Shown: piece by piece, positions 7,701 through 18,779 of the stretch
Layout of the letters: each line of letters opens with the position of its first letter
How positions within the stretch are numbered: the stretch's first letter is position 1
Origin: Pseudomonadales bacterium
GTDB lineage: Bacteria; Pseudomonadota; Gammaproteobacteria; Pseudomonadales; Halieaceae
NCBI GenBank assembly: GCA_024234815.1
Contig: JACKNO010000004.1
Span: 607,349-671,348, forward strand
Direction: 5' to 3'
Length of the DNA: 64,000 nucleotides
Program-made: the position numbers and the translations under genes
Notes under the pieces: model-generated
What the model was told of the DNA's origin: nothing
Seen by the model: the letters and a program-made list of their open reading frames with translations, nothing else
Databases searched by the model: none

Positions 7701-8710
7701 TGGACCTGACATCCATTCCAGACGTGAGCGCCCCCTTGCCCTGGCAGGGAGATACCTGGTCCCGGCTGACCCAGCAAATGGAGGACGAACAACTGCCCCA
7801 TGCACTGCTGGTAAGCGGCCCGGAGTTTACCGGGAAATCCTCGCTGGCCATGGCCCTGGCGCGCCTCCTGCTGTGTGCAAAGCCGGTGGACGGGCTCAAT
7901 TGCGGCAGCTGTCACCCGTGCCGCCTGAGCGCCGGCGGCAGCCACGGCGACTTTCGTTGGCTGGAGCCCGAGGGAAAGAGCCGGGTTATAAAAATCGACC
8001 AGATTCGCTCGGTGGTGGATTTCAGCAACCGCACGGCCGGTTTCGGCGTTCGCAAGGTCGTGGTGATCGCGCCCGCAGAAACAATGACTATGAGTGCGGC
8101 AAACTCCCTGCTTAAAGTATTGGAAGAGCCGCCCCCCGACACCTACCTCATACTGGTCTGTCATCGCTCGCAGGGCCTGCCGGCGACAATCCGGTCCCGC
8201 TGCCAGCAACTGCGGCTGGCGATGCCCCCAAGAGCGCAGAGCCTGGCGTGGCTGGAACCCTTAAGCGGGTCTGCCGAGATGAGTGAAAACTTGCTGGAGT
8301 TGGCAGCCGGGCGACCGCTGCTGGCCGCGCAACTGCACGGACAGTCGGGGGTTGAGCGCTTGCGCGACGCCAGCGTGGCGATGACAGCATTGTTTAACGG
8401 GCGTGGGGGCGTGCTACCGCTGGCGGCCGCGCTCGCCGAAGAGGAACTCGAAAGCGCTCTTGCACAATTGCTCGGCGGCATCGAAGCCCTGTTGCGGAAC
8501 CTTGACGGCCCACGCCTGCAGACTGTGCAGGCGCGGGCCGCCTTTAACATTCTGGATGATATCCGGCAGGTGCAGCGAGCCATCGATGGCGGTTCCAATC
8601 CCAACCGGCAGATGCTGCTCGATGCCATGTTTGCAAAAGTACAGCGAGTGTTGGGCGACGGCGGGCTTGGTGATAATATCGGAGCGAACCCAGGAGGCGC
8701 ACATCAATGA
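7700..8710 (+). CDS. holB: DNA polymerase III delta-prime subunit
   Basis: A 336-residue clamp-loader subunit. It has an AAA+ core with a degenerate P-loop (GPEFTGKSSLA, near residues 41-51) and a zinc module in CGSCHPCRL. The SRVIKIDQIR segment and LLKVLEEPPPDTYLIL are characteristic of HolB/DnaX-like proteins. It helps load the beta clamp. The ATG at 7700 overlaps the tmk stop and fits known N-termini; an in-frame start 30 nt earlier, inside tmk, is possible but adds non-conserved residues. Confidence 0.93.
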   Translation: MDLTSIPDVSAPLPWQGDTWSRLTQQMEDEQLPHALLVSGPEFTGKSSLAMALARLLLCAKPVDGLNCGSCHPCRLSAGGSHGDFRWLEPEGKSRVIKIDQIRSVVDFSNRTAGFGVRKVVVIAPAETMTMSAANSLLKVLEEPPPDTYLILVCHRSQGLPATIRSRCQQLRLAMPPRAQSLAWLEPLSGSAEMSENLLELAAGRPLLAAQLHGQSGVERLRDASVAMTALFNGRGGVLPLAAALAEEELESALAQLLGGIEALLRNLDGPRLQTVQARAAFNILDDIRQVQRAIDGGSNPNRQMLLDAMFAKVQRVLGDGGLGDNIGANPGGAHQ

Positions 8711-9060
8711 ATGATGACAGGCAAAACAGCCGCAACGGCATTCTGTCGCTGACAATCAAGGACAAGGCCGTATTGTACTCAGCCTACATGCCATTCCTGC
8801 AACATGGCGGCCTGTTTGTGCCGACCAACAAGACCTACGATATCGGCGACGAGGTTTTCATGCTGCTCACCCTGATGGACGAGCCGGACAAGATTCCCAT
8901 TGCCGGCAAGGTTGTATGGGTCACCCCGCGAGGGGCGCAGGGCAATCGCACGGCGGGTATCGGCGTCCAGTTCAGTGAGCAGGATGTCCACGCCAACGCG
9001 AAAATCGAAAACCACCTGGCCGGTTCCCTGTCCTCAGATCGACCCACTCACACGATGTAG
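8707..9060 (+). CDS. pilZ: PilZ-domain protein, type IV pilus assembly
   Basis: A 117-residue PilZ-domain protein closest to the original PilZ of Pseudomonas. The N-terminal RxxxR c-di-GMP motif is absent, as in PilZ itself, and the barrel residues ...GLFVPTNK...KIPIAGKVVWVTP...GIGVQF are present. Such PilZ proteins act in type IV pilus biogenesis by contacting PilB and FimX rather than by binding c-di-GMP. Its ATG overlaps the holB stop by 4 nt. In relatives tatD follows; here it does not. Confidence 0.88.
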   Translation: MNDDRQNSRNGILSLTIKDKAVLYSAYMPFLQHGGLFVPTNKTYDIGDEVFMLLTLMDEPDKIPIAGKVVWVTPRGAQGNRTAGIGVQFSEQDVHANAKIENHLAGSLSSDRPTHTM

Positions 9061-9132
9061 CCCCACTAACTTAATCGTGTTTGTAGATAAACCTCTTAAC
9101 ATACTGATATTTATTAAAATATGGCAAAAAAA

Positions 9133-9152
9133 TGGGTCCCGAAAGGGACCCA
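9133..9152 (-). terminator. Minus-strand rho-independent terminator with no known gene
   Basis: A perfect 8-bp stem, TGGGTCCC/GGGACCCA, closes on a 4-nt loop. Read on the minus strand the stem is followed at once by seven Ts (the A-run at 9126-9132), a textbook terminator; on the plus strand there is no T tract. No convincing minus-strand protein gene lies between it and 9,360, which suggests that a small RNA ends here. Confidence 0.6.
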
Positions 9153-9330
9153 ATAAGACCATTAGGAGTGAAACATAAAGGAATTGCTTCCCTTGAGGAG
9201 CATTGGGTTTGCTCCCGCGACCGCCAGGTTTTTCCAGGGGATAGACAGTCACGGCCTAAGTATCGCCCATTGATGTAATTTTGCCATGGCCCATACCTCG
9301 TTTTTTTAGCTTTTTTTGAAATAATAAAGT
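9133..9330 (-). ncRNA. Candidate small RNA ending at the 9,133 terminator
   Basis: The 299-nt gap between pilZ and the GH84 gene has no conserved ORF. Its minus strand ends in a strong terminator, contains a hairpin (GGAGCA/TGCTCC at 9197-9215 on the plus strand) and several GGA/GGGA motifs in apparent single-stranded positions. A weak -10 (TATTAT) lies upstream near 9,326 without a clear -35. I do not recognise it as 6S, SRP or another named RNA; the 5' end is a guess. Confidence 0.3.
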
Positions 9331-9359
9331 TGTTTTTAATCCCTATTCGCGATAAGTGA

Positions 9360-10424
9360 GTGTCAATGGAGCCACCCCCACCGTTTCTGACCGGCATCCT
9401 GGAGGGATTCTATGGCCGCGTGTGGTCTTCTGAAACCAGGCGAGCTTACGCGGACTACCTGGCTCGGGCGGGATTGAATACCTGCCTCTATTGTCCCAAA
9501 GCCGATCATTTTCTGAGGAAGAAGTGGCAGGAGGACTGGCCCGCGCAGGAATGGCGGGAACTACTCGACCTGTCCGCACTTTACCGGGAACGCGGTGTTT
9601 TCTGGGGCGTCGGGCTGTCGCCTTTCGAGCTTTACCGCCAGTACGGGGTCACACAGCGCGAGCAGCTCAGGCGAAAAATCGGTCGTATCGCTGAGCTCGA
9701 CGCTCCCTTACTTGCAATCCTGTTCGATGATATGCCCGGTGATCTGGACGCACTGGCCACTCGCCAGGCTGAAATCGTGGCCGATGTCGTTTCCTGGCTG
9801 CCGGGGACCCGGGTGCTGGTATGCCCGACCTATTACTCGTTCGACCCCGTGCTGGAAAAGTTCTTTGGACCAATGCCTGTCGGTTACTGGCCGCAACTCG
9901 GTCGCGACTTACCCACCGGGGTTGACGTTTTCTGGACCGGTGGCCGGGTCTGTTCGGAAGCGATAATGAAGCGCGACATCGAGCTTATTTATACGCAACT
10001 GCAACGCCCCGTACTGCTGTGGGACAACTACCCGGTGAATGATGGTGCTGTGCGCAGCAATTTTCTTTATCTGAACAAGCTGTCGCGTCGCGAGGCGCTG
10101 CCCCCACGTCTTGTCAGTGGGCATCTGTGTAATCCCATGAACCAGGGCCTGGTTTCGCTGCCTGCACTTATGGGGCTGGTGGAGCTCTACCAGACCAATC
10201 GGGGGGGCAGTGAATGGCTGGAGGAGGCTATTGGAAGGGAAACCTGGCGGCAGTTGCGGGCAGACCGGCAGGCATTTGAAGAGCTTGGGTTAACAGGTAT
10301 GGGAAGGAATCGTTGCGATGAACTGGCGCAGTGTTATCGCTCGTTGCCCGGTCCCGCCGCCCGGGAAGTCGCGGAGTGGCTGGAGGGAGAGTATTCTTTT
10401 GATCCCGCATGCCTGACAGATTAG
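9360..10424 (+). CDS. GH84-type beta-N-acetylglucosaminidase (O-GlcNAcase-like)
   Basis: A 354-residue protein. The N-terminal GILEGFYGRVW (12-22) is the hallmark of glycoside hydrolase family 84, and Asp123-Asp124 in LFDDMPGDLD match the catalytic aspartate pair. WTGGRVCSEAI and WDNYPVND are further family blocks lining the GlcNAc site. GH84 enzymes remove beta-linked GlcNAc by substrate-assisted catalysis. There is no signal peptide or binding module, so it is probably cytosolic with a soluble or protein-linked substrate. The start is GTG (9360) or ATG (9366). It lies 7 nt before a cupin gene. Confidence 0.82.
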   Translation: MSMEPPPPFLTGILEGFYGRVWSSETRRAYADYLARAGLNTCLYCPKADHFLRKKWQEDWPAQEWRELLDLSALYRERGVFWGVGLSPFELYRQYGVTQREQLRRKIGRIAELDAPLLAILFDDMPGDLDALATRQAEIVADVVSWLPGTRVLVCPTYYSFDPVLEKFFGPMPVGYWPQLGRDLPTGVDVFWTGGRVCSEAIMKRDIELIYTQLQRPVLLWDNYPVNDGAVRSNFLYLNKLSRREALPPRLVSGHLCNPMNQGLVSLPALMGLVELYQTNRGGSEWLEEAIGRETWRQLRADRQAFEELGLTGMGRNRCDELAQCYRSLPGPAAREVAEWLEGEYSFDPACLTD

Positions 10425-10431
10425 TGACTCC

Positions 10432-11739
10432 GTGAGGCATACTGTTCCCGCATTCACGCGGCTTGGCCCTGGGCCTGGTGAGCCCTGGGCTCGCTACAGC
10501 CGCTGGCGGCGGGAGCTTGCCGCGGCGGAGGCGCTGTTGCTGGTGGAGTTCCATTTCACTGCCGCCTGGCTTGAAAATGCCGCACCCGAGCCGTTGACGG
10601 CTATCTATTACGTAAATGACAAAAACCTGCAGATAGCGGTTACAAACCAGCCGCTCGCGGCGGAATCCGCGGCTCCGGGTGAGCAGTTTGCGCGCTGGCT
10701 GGTTCGGCATCGATTGGTCGCCTTTGATCCGGCCCGGCCTCTACAACTGGCGCCCGTTCACATTGACAAGCCCTGGGGGCGCGAACTCTGGTACACCGGG
10801 GTGGAGCGGCGCGGGGTATGTGACTTCGTCCGCGGCGATGCGCGCACACCCATACCCTGGCTACAGGCGGTTACACCTCCCGAAATGCTGGGGACCCTCG
10901 CCCGGCCGCTCGTTCTGCTCAAGATACTGGACCCGCATCCGGAGCCGGGGCGGGGCGATCTGTACTTCGAGTTACATGAGAGCAAGCGCGAGTTATACGT
11001 GGTGAGCCATGTCGACCGGCGCGCCTGGCCCGATGGCGTGGGCTATATACGCTTTGGCTTCGATCCGGCGCTGGTAGCCAGCTATGCCGATGACAGGGAG
11101 TTCCGCGCCGACTACCTGGCGGCAGTGCGGGAGTACGAGGCGCAGCGAAGGGAGCTGGATGAGTTGCAGGAGTGCGGTGTCGCGCCGGACGCCAGCCAGG
11201 TCGCGCGGGAGCAATTACTGGCGCAGAGAATGCACCGGTTCACGCACATGTACCCGCTGCGAGAGGGCGATATCGTGGAGGTGCCGCTGCTGCTGCCACA
11301 CGCACTGCAGCACGGGGTGCGGGTGGTAGAGTTCCAGACGCCAAGCTACGAGCGCAAGATATTGTCCTTCGGCCAGAAGGTGCTTACCCAGACCCACTGG
11401 GATACGGCCGACGTGGTCGCGAAGATGCAGCTTGTGGCTCGGCGGGAGCGCCCGCGTGGCGGGGATCAGGTGGATCACGGCGGCGTAGTTGTAGAGCGGA
11501 TCGCCGAATTTCCGGATTTCGAGGTTTTCCGGGCGGCTTTTGAACCCGGAGCGCGCTGGCATCTGCAGAGCCTTGCAAGCTACAACCTGATTATGATCCA
11601 GGCCGGTACACTGGAGCTCGCCGGGGAGTCTTATGGGCATGAACAGGCAGTGTTACTGCCGCGCTTCTGGCGCGGAACCCTGACCGCATCGGAGCCCGCG
11701 CCACCGCTGGTCCTGCTGCTCTCCAGACCCCGCAGTTAA
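10432..11739 (+). CDS. Mannose-6-phosphate isomerase-like cupin protein
   Basis: A 435-residue protein with a GTG start, 7 nt after the GH84 gene. Residues around HIDKPWGRELWYTG (from about 105) resemble the start of type I phosphomannose isomerases. ILDPHP and YFELHESKRELYVV suggest metal-binding cupin strands, and LLPHALQHGVRVVEFQTPSYER matches the PMI segment ending at the substrate arginine. The N-terminal 100 residues are not recognised. It probably handles a hexose phosphate or related sugar, but activity cannot be assigned. Pairing with GH84 suggests amino-sugar or glycoconjugate metabolism. Confidence 0.6.
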   Translation: MRHTVPAFTRLGPGPGEPWARYSRWRRELAAAEALLLVEFHFTAAWLENAAPEPLTAIYYVNDKNLQIAVTNQPLAAESAAPGEQFARWLVRHRLVAFDPARPLQLAPVHIDKPWGRELWYTGVERRGVCDFVRGDARTPIPWLQAVTPPEMLGTLARPLVLLKILDPHPEPGRGDLYFELHESKRELYVVSHVDRRAWPDGVGYIRFGFDPALVASYADDREFRADYLAAVREYEAQRRELDELQECGVAPDASQVAREQLLAQRMHRFTHMYPLREGDIVEVPLLLPHALQHGVRVVEFQTPSYERKILSFGQKVLTQTHWDTADVVAKMQLVARRERPRGGDQVDHGGVVVERIAEFPDFEVFRAAFEPGARWHLQSLASYNLIMIQAGTLELAGESYGHEQAVLLPRFWRGTLTASEPAPPLVLLLSRPRS

Positions 11740-11743
11740 TTGG

Positions 11744-11772
11744 TTGAACCGGCTGTGGCTTTGTGGCAGAAT
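11744..11772 (+). promoter_or_regulatory. Possible promoter upstream of tRNA-Leu
   Basis: TTGAAC (11744-11749) and CAGAAT (11767-11772) are separated by 17 nt. They lie just after the cupin stop and about 125 nt before the tRNA. The match is moderate, and a closer start site is possible. Confidence 0.35.
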
Positions 11773-11898
11773 CTGCGCCCTTGTAACTGCCTCTAGCGAC
11801 GGCCAGGCGCATTATTAATCCCAAATAATCAACTGGTTATGTGGATAAGATGAAAGATATTCTAACTTGCTGTCGGCCGGCACCAGGGCATTGATTTA

Positions 11899-11983
11899 GC
11901 GGAAGTGGCGAAATTGGTATACGCGCTGGATTTAGGTTCCAGTGCCGCAAGGCGTGAGAGTTCGAGTCTCTCCTTCCGCACCA
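11899..11983 (+). tRNA. tRNA-Leu (anticodon UAG)
   Basis: An 85-nt type II tRNA with a 7-bp acceptor stem GCGGAAG/CTTCCGC, a long variable arm, the TTCGAGTC T-loop and an encoded CCA. The anticodon stem CTGGA/TCCAG encloses TTTAGGT, giving anticodon TAG that reads CUA/CUN leucine codons. It matches E. coli tRNA-Leu(UAG) through most of its length and sits upstream of tig. Confidence 0.97.
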
Positions 11984-12079
11984 GACTCGACCGGCGGTGA
12001 AGCCTCCGCCTGTGTTACCTAACATTGAACGGACGCTAGCCGCGTCCGCCACCTATCAGACTGTAGTAGAGGAATTACC

Positions 12080-13402
12080 ATGCAGGTTTCTATAGAGACG
12101 ACTTCGGGCCTGGAGCGTCGTTTGACCGTTGGCGTACCGGCAGAGCGTATAGAGTCCGAGATTAATAACAGACTGCAAAAGGCAGCTGGCAGTGTGCGTC
12201 TTGCGGGTTTTCGCCCGGGCAAGGTTCCCATGAAGGTCATGCGCCAGCGCTTCGGTGCGGGAGTGCGCCAGGAAGTCGTGGGCGAGGTGATGAGCCAGTC
12301 CTTCCAGGAGGCGGTCATGCAGGAGCAACTGCGTCCGGCCGGACAGCCCAGTATCGAGCCCAGGAACCTTGAAGCAGGCAAGGATCTGGAATACATCGCC
12401 ACCTTCGAAGTTTTCCCCGAGGTCGAAATCGTTGAAATGAAGGACTTCGAGGTGGAAAAGCCTATCGCGGAGGTTACGGAGGAGGATGTCGATAACATCA
12501 TCAATGTTTTCCGCAAGCAGCAGGGCAGTTGGGAAGTTGTAGAAAGAGCCGCGGCAGAGGGTGACAAGGTCAATATTGACTACATAGGCACCCGCGACGG
12601 CGAGGAATTCGAAGGTGGCAGCGCCAGCGGCAGTGATCTGGAACTTGGTTCGGGGCGTATGATTCCAGGGTTTGAAGACGGTATCGCGGGCATGAAGGCG
12701 GGTGAGGAGAAAACACTACAACTCAGTTTTCCCGAGGAATACCACAAGGAAGAGCTGAAAGGCGCGGCGGTAGAATTCAAAGTCACACTGAACAGTGTAA
12801 GCGAGTTGGTACCGGCAGAACTGGACGAGAAACTGTTTGCCCAGTATGGCGTTGACGAGGGTGGCCTTGAGGTTTTTCGCGATGAAGTTAAGCAAAATAT
12901 GTCGCGTGAGCTCAAGAATGCTGTGCAGGGCAAAATGAAGCAGCAGGTCATGGATGCTGTCGCGGCTGCCCACGAGTCGCTGGAAGTGCCGCGAGCCCTG
13001 ATAGACCGCGAAGTAGGCGCCCTGCGCCAGCAAATGTTCCAGCAGTTTGGTGGGGCCGGCGGCCAGAATCTTGACCTTGAATCCCTGCTGCCGGACGAAA
13101 TGTTCAGGGAAAATGCGGAGCGGCGGGTACGCCTTGGGCTGGTGCTGGCGGAACTGGTTAGCAAGTTTGCACTCTCGGTTGACGCGGCGAAAGTGCGTGA
13201 AACCATAGAGGAAATGGCGTCTACCTACCAGGACCCTGAAGAGGTTATAAACTGGTACTACTCAAACCAAGAGCAACTCGCGGCGGTGGAATCCAGGGTG
13301 CTGGAAGACCAGATGGTTGAAAAGCTGCTTGAGAGTGCCCATATCGTTGAGAAGCAGTGCAGTTATCAGGAGGCGCTTGCCCAGGGTCAGAGTGACGCCT
13401 GA
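12080..13402 (+). CDS. tig: Trigger factor
   Basis: A 440-residue ribosome-associated chaperone. The N-terminal ribosome-binding loop GFRPGKVPMKVM lies at about residues 45-56. The FKBP-like prolyl isomerase domain includes GDKVNIDYIGTRDGEEF (about 155-171), and a long helical C-terminal arm follows. It meets nascent chains at the exit tunnel. GAGG precedes the ATG. It leads the conserved order tig-clpP-clpX-lon-hupB. Confidence 0.97.
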   Translation: MQVSIETTSGLERRLTVGVPAERIESEINNRLQKAAGSVRLAGFRPGKVPMKVMRQRFGAGVRQEVVGEVMSQSFQEAVMQEQLRPAGQPSIEPRNLEAGKDLEYIATFEVFPEVEIVEMKDFEVEKPIAEVTEEDVDNIINVFRKQQGSWEVVERAAAEGDKVNIDYIGTRDGEEFEGGSASGSDLELGSGRMIPGFEDGIAGMKAGEEKTLQLSFPEEYHKEELKGAAVEFKVTLNSVSELVPAELDEKLFAQYGVDEGGLEVFRDEVKQNMSRELKNAVQGKMKQQVMDAVAAAHESLEVPRALIDREVGALRQQMFQQFGGAGGQNLDLESLLPDEMFRENAERRVRLGLVLAELVSKFALSVDAAKVRETIEEMASTYQDPEEVINWYYSNQEQLAAVESRVLEDQMVEKLLESAHIVEKQCSYQEALAQGQSDA

Positions 13403-13467
13403 CCACGCGCCTGCGCAGCGGATCTGCTCTAAAATATTTGATAGACCTTAACCAGGGGAAGGTACGC

Positions 13468-14115
13468 ATGTCATTTCAGTTTGATGGGCAAAACAAAAAT
13501 ACAATCAACAACCTGGGCCTCATTCCCATGGTCGTTGAGCAGACGGCGCGCGGTGAGCGCTCCTACGATATCTATTCCCGGCTGCTGAAGGAGCGGGTAA
13601 TTTTTGTGGTGGGCCCGGTAGAGGATCACATGGCGAACCTGATTGTCGCCCAGCTCCTGTTCCTCGAATCTGAAAACCCGGACAAGGACATCCACCTGTA
13701 CATCAATTCCCCGGGTGGCTCGGTCACGGCAGGGCTTTCTATATACGACACAATGCAATTCATCAAGCCGGATGTAAGCACAATGTGCATCGGTCAGGCG
13801 GCATCCATGGGTGCTTTCCTGCTGTGCGGTGGCACCAAGGGTAAGCGGTACTGCCTGCCAAACTCCCGCACGATGATTCACCAGCCCAGCGGGGGCGCCC
13901 AGGGCCAGGCTACCGATATCGAAATTCAGGCCAAGGAAATTCTGATCATTCGCGAACGCCTCAATTCATTGATGGCGGCGCATACCGGGCAAAGCCTTGA
14001 GGTCATCGAACGCGATACCGAGCGGGACCGCTTCATGAATGCGGAGCAGAGCAAGGAATACGGCCTGATTGACGAAGTATTGAACAGCCGGGCAGTGGCC
14101 GTTACCGCAAAGTAA
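13468..14115 (+). CDS. clpP: ATP-dependent Clp protease proteolytic subunit
   Basis: A 215-residue serine peptidase. The nucleophile is in GQAASMGAFLL, the catalytic histidine in MIHQPSGG, and the Asp lies in the following ERDTERDRFM region. It forms the tetradecameric chamber fed by ClpX or ClpA. The ATG at 13468 follows AGGGGAAGG, so it is preferred over an in-frame TTG 30 nt upstream. The gene order places clpX 168 nt downstream. Confidence 0.97.
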   Translation: MSFQFDGQNKNTINNLGLIPMVVEQTARGERSYDIYSRLLKERVIFVVGPVEDHMANLIVAQLLFLESENPDKDIHLYINSPGGSVTAGLSIYDTMQFIKPDVSTMCIGQAASMGAFLLCGGTKGKRYCLPNSRTMIHQPSGGAQGQATDIEIQAKEILIIRERLNSLMAAHTGQSLEVIERDTERDRFMNAEQSKEYGLIDEVLNSRAVAVTAK

Positions 14116-14283
14116 CCCGTACCTGGGGACAGCGGGTTTGCGGGCAGTATGCCAGCGCACCCGCTCACACGGTACCGGGATATCATCGTTTAAGCCCGCA
14201 TAGGGCTTGCAAATAGCTGTAAAAGACATCATCGTAGGACTCAGGGTGATGAGGCATCGATTTAGAGGGCGCAGGGCGGTCGA

Positions 14284-15573
14284 ATGAGCGAAAAAACCAC
14301 CAATTCAAGCGACGGCGGGAAGCTGCTTTACTGCTCCTTCTGCGGCAAAAGCCAACATGAGGTGCGCAAGCTGATCGCAGGGCCATCCGTGTTCATCTGT
14401 GATGAATGCGTAGATTTGTGCAACGACATCATCCGTGAGGAAGTGCAGGATGACAGCTCGGATTCGGGCCAGGATCATCTGCCGGTCCCAAAGGAAATCA
14501 ACGCCATTCTGGACGAGTATGTCATCGGTCAGGCTCGTGCCAAAAAGGTACTTTCTGTTGCGGTATACAACCACTACAAGCGCCTGCGCCACAGCCAGGG
14601 GCGCAGCCAGGACGTGGAACTCGGCAAAAGCAATATCCTGCTGGTTGGCCCCACCGGTAGCGGCAAGACACTGCTGGCGGAGACACTCGCACGCCTGCTG
14701 GATGTACCGTTTACCATCGCCGATGCGACCACGCTTACCGAAGCGGGCTATGTCGGTGAGGACGTAGAAAACATCATCCAGAAATTGTTGCAAAAATGTG
14801 ACTACGATGTAGAGAAGGCCCAGGTTGGCATCGTCTATATCGATGAGATTGACAAAATTTCGCGCAAATCCGACAACCCCTCCATCACCCGGGATGTTTC
14901 CGGGGAGGGCGTCCAGCAGGCCCTGCTCAAACTGATCGAGGGCACTGTGGCCTCGGTACCGCCGCAGGGCGGGCGCAAGCATCCCCAGCAGGAGTTTCTG
15001 CAGGTTAACACAGCTAATATCCTCTTCATTTGCGGAGGTGCCTTTGCCGGCCTGGACAAGGTCATCAGGAATCGTTCCGAGAAAGGCGGCATCGGCTTTT
15101 CCGCCGAGGTTAAAAGCAAGGACGAGCGGCGCAATGTCGGCGAGCTGCTGTTCGACCTCGAGCCGGAAGACCTGGTGCAATACGGCCTGATCCCCGAGTT
15201 CGTTGGGCGCCTGCCGGTTATCGCCACGCTTGAGGAACTTGACGTCGAGGCGCTGGTCAAAATCCTGACAGAGCCAAAGAACGCGCTTACCAAGCAGTAC
15301 GGCAAGCTGTTTGAAATGGAAGGGGTGGAAGTGGATTTTCGCGAGGACGGGCTGCGTGCGATTGCCGAGAAAGCCATGGATCGCAAAACCGGAGCTCGCG
15401 GCCTGCGTTCCATCCTCGAGGGTGTGTTGCTGGATTCCATGTACAATATCCCATCCCAGAGCGATGTGATAAAGGTGGTCATAGACGAGTCAGTCATCCG
15501 CGGCGACTCCGACCCCCTTGTTGTGTATCAACACAATGAGCCCACCGCGCGGACCGCATCGACTGAGGAATAG
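14284..15573 (+). CDS. clpX: ATP-dependent Clp protease ATP-binding subunit ClpX
   Basis: A 429-residue AAA+ unfoldase. The N-terminal zinc domain has CSFCGKS and FICDECVDLC, followed by Walker A GPTGSGKT, Walker B IVYIDEIDKI, the pore loop within the EAGYVGEDVE region and the sensor 2 segment TGARGLRSILE. It recognises tagged substrates and threads them into ClpP. The 168-nt gap to clpP contains no evident sigma-32 box and may carry its own promoter. Confidence 0.97.
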   Translation: MSEKTTNSSDGGKLLYCSFCGKSQHEVRKLIAGPSVFICDECVDLCNDIIREEVQDDSSDSGQDHLPVPKEINAILDEYVIGQARAKKVLSVAVYNHYKRLRHSQGRSQDVELGKSNILLVGPTGSGKTLLAETLARLLDVPFTIADATTLTEAGYVGEDVENIIQKLLQKCDYDVEKAQVGIVYIDEIDKISRKSDNPSITRDVSGEGVQQALLKLIEGTVASVPPQGGRKHPQQEFLQVNTANILFICGGAFAGLDKVIRNRSEKGGIGFSAEVKSKDERRNVGELLFDLEPEDLVQYGLIPEFVGRLPVIATLEELDVEALVKILTEPKNALTKQYGKLFEMEGVEVDFREDGLRAIAEKAMDRKTGARGLRSILEGVLLDSMYNIPSQSDVIKVVIDESVIRGDSDPLVVYQHNEPTARTASTEE

Positions 15574-15642
15574 CGAATCACCCGCTGTACCTGGCGGTTG
15601 GTTCGTTTTTAACGCAAGGCAGGCCGGAAATAGCCCCAGGCG

Positions 15643-15670
15643 CTTGCATTCCGGAAACTCGCCCCCATCT
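15643..15670 (+). promoter_or_regulatory. Sigma-32 (heat-shock) promoter of lon
   Basis: CTTGCAT (15643-15649) and CCCCATCT (15663-15670) are separated by 13 nt, very close to the RpoH consensus CTTGAAA-N13-15-CCCCATNT. It lies 45 nt before the lon ATG; lon is a known sigma-32 target in E. coli. Confidence 0.75.
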
Positions 15671-15714
15671 TGTAGGTTGCAACGCCTGACATTCTGCTCA
15701 ACCCGGAGACGTTT

Positions 15715-18126
<2,412 letters not shown>

Positions 18127-18366
18127 CGGCGGGCTTCGATGTTGACCGGTATCAGACGTCTGGTATAAAGTCATCGGTTTGATTTAACCGGTGCTGCTTG
18201 AATTTCCGGACAGCATCCGGGCTCATGCCAGTATGAAATCAATAATGTTATCTACAGGCTGGGTTATCAGCCTGACAAACCATTGTTCCGGAGTATACAA
18301 AACCTATTTTTACTCCAGGGCATTGAAAACTTCATCAGAGAATTTCTTTCTACCAAGGGGATAAGT

Positions 18367-18642
18367 GTGAACAAATCTGAATTGATCGATGCAATCGCGA
18401 CTGCTGCGGATCTACCTAAAGCTTCCGCAGGACGGGCGCTTGACGCAGTAGTAGACAGCATTACCGATGCCCTGAAAAAGGGCGACCAGGTGTCACTGGT
18501 CGGCTTCGGAACCTTTGCCGTCAAACATCGTAGCGCGCGCAGTGGCCGCAACCCGCAAACTGGTGCGACTATTGAAATCAAAGCCAGCAACGTTCCTGGT
18601 TTTAAAGCCGGTAAAGCGTTGAAGGATGCTGTTAACCCCTGA
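18367..18642 (+). CDS. hupB: DNA-binding protein HU-beta
   Basis: A 91-residue HU protein beginning with GTG: NKSELIDAIA at the N-terminus and the DNA-binding arm around GRNPQTG. AAGGGG lies 6 nt before the GTG. An upstream in-frame start (18283) would add 28 non-conserved residues and is rejected. HU bends and compacts nucleoid DNA. It lies downstream of lon as in E. coli and ends in a strong terminator. Confidence 0.96.
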   Translation: MNKSELIDAIATAADLPKASAGRALDAVVDSITDALKKGDQVSLVGFGTFAVKHRSARSGRNPQTGATIEIKASNVPGFKAGKALKDAVNP

Positions 18643-18731
18643 TTCAAGGGAAGGGGTTTCCGCCCGATTGATGTCCGTTGGGAAATGAACTTCGGCTCAT
18701 TGCGGCGCTGAGACCTTGAACAAACAGAAAG

Positions 18732-18758
18732 GCGCACTTACCGGTGCGCTTTTTTTTT
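18732..18758 (+). terminator. Rho-independent terminator after hupB
   Basis: GCGCAC (18732-18737) pairs with GTGCGC (18744-18749) across a 6-nt loop, followed by an unbroken run of nine Ts. It separates hupB from ppiD. Confidence 0.85.
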
Positions 18759-18779
18759 AGTTTCACGGAGTACTTTTTC

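Noticed and set aside
9250..9300. A possible 12-residue leader peptide (start MAKLHQW) on the minus strand before the orphan terminator
   Set aside because: A GAGG precedes it, but the frame is tiny, has no regulatory codon run and no downstream gene.
11840..11848. A perfect DnaA box (TGTGGATAA) before tRNA-Leu
   Set aside because: A nonamer is expected by chance about once in such a window on two strands and no other origin features are near.
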